This document shows positions 7,020 to 10,957 of a stretch of 10,957 bases of DNA, one piece after another. The stretch covers positions 1 to 10,957 of the forward strand of contig JADZAD010000231.1 in the NCBI GenBank assembly GCA_020852775.1, read 5' to 3'. Position numbers and translations under genes: made by a program. The DNA is from Anaerolineae bacterium (lineage in GTDB: Bacteria > Chloroflexota > Anaerolineae > Aggregatilineales > UBA3940). Each line of letters begins with the position of its first letter. The first letter of the stretch is position 1. Under the pieces are notes generated by a model that searched no databases, was not told where the DNA came from, and saw only the letters and a list, made by a program, of their open reading frames with translations.

Positions 7020-7811
7020 ATGGAATGGCTTGGGGCTGCGGGATGCATCGTTATCGGTGCTGTGGTTGTCATCGGCTTCGTCCTGTTGTCTGCCATCCGG
7101 GTCGTACAGGAATATGAGCGCGGGGTGGTCTTCCGGCTGGGCCGGGTGATTGGCGCGAAGGGGCCGGGGCTGATCCTGATCCTGCCTGTGCTGGATCGGA
7201 TGGTCAAGGTTGATCTCCGTACTGTGACGCTGGACGTGCCGACACAGGAAGCAATCACCAATGACAATGTCTCCGTCAAGGTGAATGCCGTCGCGTATTA
7301 CCGCGTGATCGATCCTGAGAAGGCCGTTGTCAACGTCGAAGACTACCAGCGCGCGACCTGGCAGATCGCCCAGACCAGCCTGCGGAGTGTGATCGGTGAG
7401 GCTGAACTCGATGAACTGCTGGCCAAGCGGGAGCAGATCAACGAGCAGCTCGCCATCATCGTGGATGAGGCGACGGAGCCGTGGGGCGTCAAGGTCAGCA
7501 AGGTTGAGATCAAGGACGTCGAACTCCCACCGACCATGCAGCGCGCGATGGCGCGGCAGGCCGAGGCCGAGCGTGAGAAGCGGGCCAAGATCATCCATGC
7601 TGAGGGTGAGTTCCAGGCGGCGCAGCAGTTGAAGGAAGCCGCGAGTACGATAGCGCAGGAGCCGACTGCTTTGCAACTGCGCTATCTGCAGACGCTCAGT
7701 GAGATTGCGGCGGAAAAGAACAGCACGATTATCTTCCCGATGCCGATCGACATCTTCGAGGGCCTGACGAAGCTCGTCCGCAAGTTGGGCGAGAAGCCCG
7801 AAGGTGAGTAG
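7020..7811 (+). CDS. Slipin (SPFH/stomatin/prohibitin-family membrane scaffold protein)
   Basis: A 263-residue membrane protein of the slipin type. One N-terminal membrane helix (about 5-26) is followed directly by the SPFH domain (about 28-185), with [54 protein letters not shown] and [17 protein letters not shown] charged helical, probably coiled-coil region (175-212) rich in Ala/Glu/Arg/Lys follows, then a C-terminal segment with TIIFPMPID. Such proteins oligomerise into membrane microdomains and often work with an NfeD protein or a membrane protease. No nfeD gene is next to it here. The ATG at 7020 was chosen over the GTG at 7011 because of ribosome binding site spacing. It has its own promoter and ends at a hairpin shared with the convergent sulfur operon. 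Confidence 0.93.
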   Translation: MEWLGAAGCIVIGAVVVIGFVLLSAIRVVQEYERGVVFRLGRVIGAKGPGLILILPVLDRMVKVDLRTVTLDVPTQEAITNDNVSVKVNAVAYYRVIDPEKAVVNVEDYQRATWQIAQTSLRSVIGEAELDELLAKREQINEQLAIIVDEATEPWGVKVSKVEIKDVELPPTMQRAMARQAEAEREKRAKIIHAEGEFQAAQQLKEAASTIAQEPTALQLRYLQTLSEIAAEKNSTIIFPMPIDIFEGLTKLVRKLGEKPEGE

Positions 7812-7842
7812 CGCTGAGGCACGCGCAGGCTGAGATACGAAA

Positions 7843-7868
7843 CAGGCCGGGGATAAGTCCCCGGCCTG
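7843..7868. terminator. Bidirectional hairpin between the slipin gene and the sulfur operon
   Basis: A perfect 11-bp stem (CAGGCCGGGGA / TCCCCGGCCTG) with a TAAG loop lies between two convergent genes, 31 bases after the slipin stop and 39 bases after the dsrE2 stop. On the minus strand it is followed by TTTCG, and on the plus strand by CTGATT. The T-tracts are therefore short, but position and strength fit a shared terminator. Confidence 0.7.
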
Positions 7869-7907
7869 CTGATTCCCGGTAAAGACAGACTGGTGCAGAC
7901 ACGACTG

Positions 7908-8435
7908 CTAGACGAAGATGATCTGCGCCCCCTCGGAGATCTCGATGAACTGGTTCGCATCGAGGATCTCGGCGTAATCCACCATGTCCTCTTTTTTGAG
8001 CTTCATCATATCGACCGTCATCAGGCAGGCGTAGATATGTGCTCCGGCGTCATGCAGCATGTCGAGGAACTCGGCGACCGGCGGCACATCCAGTTTGCCA
8101 ATCTCCGAGCGCATCATCGCGGTGGCCATGTCTGACATGCCCGGGATGCCGCCCATGAAGGTCGGTATATGGAACCAGGGGTGCATATTGGGGTTGCCCA
8201 CCGTTGCAACGTGCAGGTTTGAGTTCTTCTTCCTGGTGATGATGTCCAGCCCCCAGAAGGTGAAGAAGATATGTACCTCAATCCCGGCGGCGCGGGCGGC
8301 ATTCCCGAGGATCAGCGGCGGGTAGGCCATATCCAGCGACCCCTTCGAGGCGATGATACAGAGTTTACGCTTTGCTGGCGCATCAGCAACTGCGGCCCCT
8401 GTGGCCTGTACTTTCTCACGATTAAACCCTGGCAT
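7908..8435 (-). CDS. DsrE2-type sulfur carrier protein (DsrE/F-like superfamily)
   Basis: A 175-residue protein of the DsrE2 branch. These proteins carry sulfur as a cysteine persulfide in sulfur-oxidation pathways. After a variable 22-residue N-terminus come KLCIIASKGSLDMAYPPLIL (24-43), IFFTFWGLDII (56-66), the GNP-M/P-rich loop (80-100) and IYACLMTVDMM (134-144). C137 in the last motif is the likely persulfide cysteine; C26 is the only other cysteine. AAGGAG seven bases upstream supports the ATG at 8435. It is the last gene of the operon, 61 bases after the dsrC-like gene. In characterised systems DsrE2 pairs with TusA and a rhodanese, and neither is visible here. Family assignment is firm; the sulfur donor and acceptor are inferred from context. 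Confidence 0.87.
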   Translation of the reverse strand: MPGFNREKVQATGAAVADAPAKRKLCIIASKGSLDMAYPPLILGNAARAAGIEVHIFFTFWGLDIITRKKNSNLHVATVGNPNMHPWFHIPTFMGGIPGMSDMATAMMRSEIGKLDVPPVAEFLDMLHDAGAHIYACLMTVDMMKLKKEDMVDYAEILDANQFIEISEGAQIIFV

Positions 8436-8490
8436 AAGGATGCTCCTTCAGGCTGAAATAGCAGGTGGTTAGGCGATCAAGCTCGTGGGA

Positions 8491-8511
8491 ACCGGCTTAT
8501 ACGCAGCCGGT
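8491..8511 (-). repeat. Hairpin over the stop codon of the dsrC-like gene
   Basis: A perfect 7-bp inverted repeat (ACCGGCT / AGCCGGT) has a 7-base loop that overlaps the TAA stop codon. One arm spans the codons of the essential Pro-Thr-Gly-Cys tail. No T-tract follows, so it is more likely a processing or stability element than a terminator. Confidence 0.45.
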
Positions 8512-8817
8512 AGGCTTCTTCAGCCCCGCGATCTGGGCAGCGATCTTCCCCGGCCCGCCGGGGAACAGATCGTAAAGTTCCTTCGTGCCGACGTCGGCGC
8601 CTTTGGTGATCCGGCGGATCGTCGGTGACTCACCGTGTTCTTCCCACTCCTTGCGGCAGAAGTTCAGCACCACCCAGTGCCGTTCACCCAGGACGATCCC
8701 CAGTTCGGCGGCGATAGCTTCGCCTACGGCAGGCGTCCAGTCTGTCGCATTGACCAGGAAGTTCTGGTCGTCAAATTCAAGGCTATCCAGGATGCTCGTA
8801 TCCACTGCTGACATCAT
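8497..8817 (-). CDS. DsrC/TusE-family sulfur relay protein with a single C-terminal cysteine
   Basis: A 106-residue protein of the DsrC/TusE/DsvC family, which binds sulfur on a cysteine in its flexible C-terminal arm. Visible are NFLVNATDWTPAVGEAIA (19-36), GERHWVVLNFC, the helix-turn-helix-like SPTIRRITK, ELYDLFPGGPGKIA and the hallmark KKPTGCV end (C105, CysA). The position 11 residues before CysA, which is a second cysteine (CysB) in true DsrC, is alanine. It therefore cannot form the DsrC internal disulfide or trisulfide and resembles TusE in this respect. The start is the first ATG of a tandem ATGATG at 8817-8812, with GGAGGAG (8823-8829) five and eight bases upstream. A longer frame to 8874 would overlap the upstream hairpin and has no ribosome binding site. 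It lies 53 bases after the DUF1641 gene and is transcribed with it. Confidence 0.9.
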   Translation of the reverse strand: MMSAVDTSILDSLEFDDQNFLVNATDWTPAVGEAIAAELGIVLGERHWVVLNFCRKEWEEHGESPTIRRITKGADVGTKELYDLFPGGPGKIAAQIAGLKKPTGCV

Positions 8818-8822
8818 AGTTT

Positions 8823-8829
8823 CTCCTCC
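8823..8829 (-). promoter_or_regulatory. Strong ribosome binding site of the dsrC-like gene
   Basis: GGAGGAG on the minus strand lies five bases before the first and eight before the second of two consecutive ATG codons. It sets the start inside the longer open frame and suggests high expression. Confidence 0.75.
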
Positions 8830-8846
8830 AGAGAGGGTATCAGGTT

Positions 8847-8886
8847 CGTACAGGCGCCGTAAGGTGCGCTTCACGGCGCCTGTACG
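8847..8886 (-). repeat. Long perfect hairpin between the DUF1641 and dsrC-like genes
   Basis: A 14-bp perfect inverted repeat (8847-8860 with 8873-8886; arms CGTACAGGCGCCGT / ACGGCGCCTGTACG) surrounds a 12-base loop. One arm covers the last codons of the DUF1641 gene and reaches into its stop codon. The downstream sequence on the transcribed strand is GAACCTGATACC, with no T-tract. It is therefore better explained as an mRNA processing or 3'-stabilising element inside the operon, or a partial attenuator, than as a full terminator. Confidence 0.6.
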
Positions 8887-9560
8887 TCAGATTGATCGGC
8901 AACTGCCCGGACCATGTGCAGCATCCGGGCGAGGCCTTTGCGAACCTTCGGGTCATTGAAATCCCGTGCCAGCGCCCAGATAGACGGGGCAGCGGCCTCC
9001 GGTTCCTCATCACGCATGGCGTTCACGGCGTTGTTAGCGAGCGCCATGATATCGGGCTGGGTCATGTTACGGACGGTCGTCAGGATGGTGACGATGTTGT
9101 CCCCCAGGGCGCGGACATCGTCCTCACCGAACTCGGTTGAGACGCGCTCAAGGACGTACATGCCCCCGTTCAGCAGGGCGAAGTAGCCCTTGCGCTCGTA
9201 TTCGTCGAGCCGCTGCACCAGTTCGTTGAAGGCCTGCATGCCCATCGGTGTGAGGTCTTCCGTGAGATCCATCACTGACTCGACCTGGTCGATCAGGGTG
9301 ATCCAGCGGCGTGTCCCGCGCAGCAGGCGCTTGAGCAGGTACAGCAGGTCTTCCAGTACGAAATCCGAGCCGATCTCGTCAAGCTCGTTGATCGCGAGCT
9401 GCACCATCTGATTCATGACTGGCGTCATGTCACGCCGCAGGTCATCGAACTCCTCCTGACGGCGCTGCTGGGCCTCCAGCAGTTCAGTCAGGTGATCGAT
9501 CTTGCGGTGCAGATCGTCGAGGTTCTCCACGCCGGGGTTCAGCGTGAGCGTGTCGCTCAT
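8871..9560 (-). CDS. DUF1641 protein, partner of the SQR-like oxidoreductase
   Basis: A 229-residue acidic, largely helical protein without signal peptide or membrane helices. A predicted coiled-coil segment with heptad-like Leu/Ile spacing runs over about 12-45. A leucine-rich helical middle follows, and the C-terminal stretch from about 196 to 221 (ALARDFNDPKVRKGLARML and onward) is the typical DUF1641 motif of an 'R-D-F-x-D-P-x-V-x-K/R-G-L' helix. Function is unknown. DUF1641 genes are known beside SQR-type flavoproteins and some formate dehydrogenase genes, so an accessory or membrane-docking role is inferred. GGAGG about five bases upstream supports the ATG at 9560. The frame stays open to 9758, but that extension overlaps the SQR gene and looks non-coding. 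It starts 13 bases after the SQR stop, so the two are surely co-transcribed. Confidence 0.87.
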   Translation of the reverse strand: MSDTLTLNPGVENLDDLHRKIDHLTELLEAQQRRQEEFDDLRRDMTPVMNQMVQLAINELDEIGSDFVLEDLLYLLKRLLRGTRRWITLIDQVESVMDLTEDLTPMGMQAFNELVQRLDEYERKGYFALLNGGMYVLERVSTEFGEDDVRALGDNIVTILTTVRNMTQPDIMALANNAVNAMRDEEPEAAAPSIWALARDFNDPKVRKGLARMLHMVRAVADQSDVQAP

Positions 9561-9573
9561 AGGTGCCTCCCCA

Positions 9574-10812
9574 TCAGGCCCACTTGCCAGCCATAGACAT
9601 CTGTGAGGTGAAAGGCATTTCTCCACCCTTGAGCAGGACGTTCCAGTAGATCCAGCGGAATGACATCTTGCCCCAGTGGTTAGCCGGCGACTCCTGCAGC
9701 AGGGCGAAGGGCCCCATCCCCGGCAGCGGGAAGCGCCCCGGCAGCGGTTCAACATCATAATTGAAATCGATCAGGATACCCTTCTCGAAGCCGGACTCGA
9801 TGAAGCAGTTGGCGTGGCCGTCAAAGAGCGGCAGCGGGGCTAATCCATCGATATGGCGCTCGATGTTCTCGATCAGTACGTCCAGCATGAAGTGTGCGAC
9901 CGAGCCCGCCTTTGAGGCGGGGACATTGCCGGCATCTCCGATAATCCAGATGTTCTCCCACTTGTCTGATCGAAGTGTGTGCTTGTCTGCGGGGACAAAG
10001 CGCAGGTCGTCACCCATGCCAGAACGCTCGATAACCTCTGCTCCCATGTTAGTCGGCACCGTGACGAGCAGATCGTAGTCGAGTTCACGGTCGTCCCAAC
10101 TGACGATTTTGTGGTTCGTGCTGTCCACACGGCCTGTGCTGAAAGTGGGTTCAAGGTGAATCCCCTTCTGCTCAAGCATGTCGCCCAGGATCGACGAAGC
10201 CCGCGGCTTGGTGAACGCGCCATCGAGCGGGGTGGCATACACAAGATCAACCTTGCTGCGGATCCCGCGCTCATGGAAGTACCAGTCAGCCAGGAACAGG
10301 AACTCCAACGGGGCGACCGGGCACTTGATTGGCATCTCGACGACGTTCACCACGAGCCGACCACCGTCCCAGGTACGCAGGAAACGCGCCAGCGCGGATG
10401 CTCCTTCGAACGTGTAGAAGTCAAAGATGTTCTTGCGCCAACCGCCATCGAGCAGGCCTTCGGTCTCTTCCGGGACAACCGTGCTGCCAGTGGCGATCAC
10501 CAGTTCGTTGTAGTCAATGGTGCGGCCGTTGGCCAGCTTCACCCGGGATTCATCCGGCTCAATCACCTCGATATCGGACACAACCGTTTCGACCAGGCGT
10601 GGCAGGAAATTGCGTTTGGGCTTGATCACATCGCCCGGGCGGTAGATATCGAACGGGATAAACAGGAATCCGGGCTGGTAGTAGTGGGTCTCATCACGGT
10701 CAACGATGATGATCTTCCACTCCTCAAGGTCAAGGCGCTCAACCATCTTGTTGGCGATCATCGTGCCGCCGGTGCCTGCGCCGAGGATGAGCAGCGTCTT
10801 CTTTGTCTTCAT
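9574..10812 (-). CDS. Sulfide:quinone oxidoreductase-like FAD flavoprotein
   Basis: A 412-residue two-dinucleotide-binding flavoprotein of the SQR/FCSD family. It probably oxidises sulfide to polysulfide or zero-valent sulfur and passes electrons to membrane quinone. Motifs: GAGTGG FAD loop (11-16) with acidic D38 ending the second strand, YYQPGFLFIP (44-53), ELVIATGS (103-110), IWIIGDAGN (288-296) and the C-terminal segment FRWIYWNVLL (385-394), a likely amphipathic membrane anchor. C164 (IKCP) and C336 (HANCF) stand at the positions of the two redox cysteines that carry the sulfur bridge. They are its only cysteines, so the third one of some SQR types is absent. No signal peptide is seen, so it should work on the cytoplasmic face. 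GAGGGAG just upstream supports the ATG at 10812. It is the largest gene of the operon; 26 bases separate it from the gene upstream. Confidence 0.88.
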   Translation of the reverse strand: MKTKKTLLILGAGTGGTMIANKMVERLDLEEWKIIIVDRDETHYYQPGFLFIPFDIYRPGDVIKPKRNFLPRLVETVVSDIEVIEPDESRVKLANGRTIDYNELVIATGSTVVPEETEGLLDGGWRKNIFDFYTFEGASALARFLRTWDGGRLVVNVVEMPIKCPVAPLEFLFLADWYFHERGIRSKVDLVYATPLDGAFTKPRASSILGDMLEQKGIHLEPTFSTGRVDSTNHKIVSWDDRELDYDLLVTVPTNMGAEVIERSGMGDDLRFVPADKHTLRSDKWENIWIIGDAGNVPASKAGSVAHFMLDVLIENIERHIDGLAPLPLFDGHANCFIESGFEKGILIDFNYDVEPLPGRFPLPGMGPFALLQESPANHWGKMSFRWIYWNVLLKGGEMPFTSQMSMAGKWA

Positions 10813-10838
10813 ACTATCTCCCTCTTCTGGCTCTGCGC

Positions 10839-10957
10839 TTACTTTGGTTCGGGCGCTGTCTGATTCGTGGCGCCTACCAGGGCAGCCTGGCTATGCAGAA
10901 TATCCGCCAGCACATTGCGGAGCAGGTCTATCGCTTCAATGATCCGTTTATCGGGGA
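10839..10957 (-). CDS. C-terminal end of an unidentified upstream gene (partial)
   Basis: An open frame enters from the right edge and ends in TAA at 10839, giving 38 residues that finish with NQTAPEPK. The first part, IIEAIDLLRNVLADILHSQ, looks like an amphipathic helix. The other two minus-strand frames stop within about 30 bases of the edge. The stop lies 26 bases before the SQR start with no promoter between them, so the gene is probably the preceding member of the same operon. Too little is present to name a family. Confidence 0.5.
   Translation of the reverse strand, partial: PDKRIIEAIDLLRNVLADILHSQAALVGATNQTAPEPK

Noticed and set aside
6957..7676. Minus-strand open frame of 239 codons opposite the slipin gene
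   Set aside because: It is a shadow of the SPFH coding sequence; it is His/Asp/Arg-rich with no recognisable motif and would run through the slipin promoter.
8818..8874. N-terminal extension of the dsrC-like frame to 8874
   Set aside because: It would start inside the hairpin and overlap the DUF1641 stop, while GGAGGAG supports the ATG at 8817.
9561..9758. N-terminal extension of the DUF1641 frame to 9758
   Set aside because: It overlaps the SQR gene, is Cys/Arg/Gly-rich unlike the rest of the protein, and a good ribosome binding site precedes the ATG at 9560.
9979..10863. Long plus-strand open frame (294 codons) opposite the SQR gene
   Set aside because: It lies fully antisense to a gene with clear FAD motifs, shows no family features, and is rich in residues typical of reverse-frame translation of GC-rich codons.

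Overview
The window is high-GC bacterial chromosome, with dense genes, short gaps and no stretch over 300 bases without a gene. It shows no insertion sequence, phage gene or CRISPR array. The best guess at source is Chloroflexota, perhaps Anaerolineae-like. This rests on a membrane Ser/Thr kinase fused to a formylglycine-generating-enzyme (FGE) type domain, a membrane-embedded M28 peptidase, a degenerate RR-GGDEF protein and an SQR/DUF1641/DsrE2 cluster. That is inference from gene style, not a phylogenetic result.

Left part (1-5333): thymidylate kinase (tmk) is followed by a Ser/Thr kinase with its own extended -10 promoter and a strong ribosome binding site. A 14-bp terminator hairpin comes next, then an EamA-type transporter. 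The transporter meets an RluE-type 23S rRNA pseudouridine synthase tail to tail with no base between the stop codons. A response regulator with a degenerate GGDEF domain is divergent from the pseudouridine synthase.

Middle (5334-7868): an M28-type metallopeptidase with inserted membrane helices lies on the minus strand. Upstream of it on the same strand is a two-tRNA unit, Gly(UCC) then a CAU-anticodon tRNA that is probably Ile2. The tRNA promoter is back to back with the promoter of a slipin (SPFH/stomatin) gene on the plus strand. The slipin gene ends at a perfect 11-bp hairpin shared with the convergent sulfur operon.

Right part (7908-10957, all minus strand): this is the most interesting region. 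In transcription order it holds the tail of an unidentified gene, an SQR-like FAD oxidoreductase, a DUF1641 protein, a DsrC/TusE-family protein that keeps only the C-terminal cysteine, and a DsrE2-type protein. The arrangement suggests a compact sulfide-oxidation and sulfur-relay module: SQR makes persulfide or polysulfide sulfur, and the DsrE2 and DsrC-like proteins carry it on bound to cysteine. No sulfite reductase, rhodanese or TusA gene is visible here. Strong hairpins sit at the 3' ends of the DUF1641 and dsrC-like genes inside the operon, which suggests differential mRNA processing or stability. The operon promoter lies beyond the right edge.
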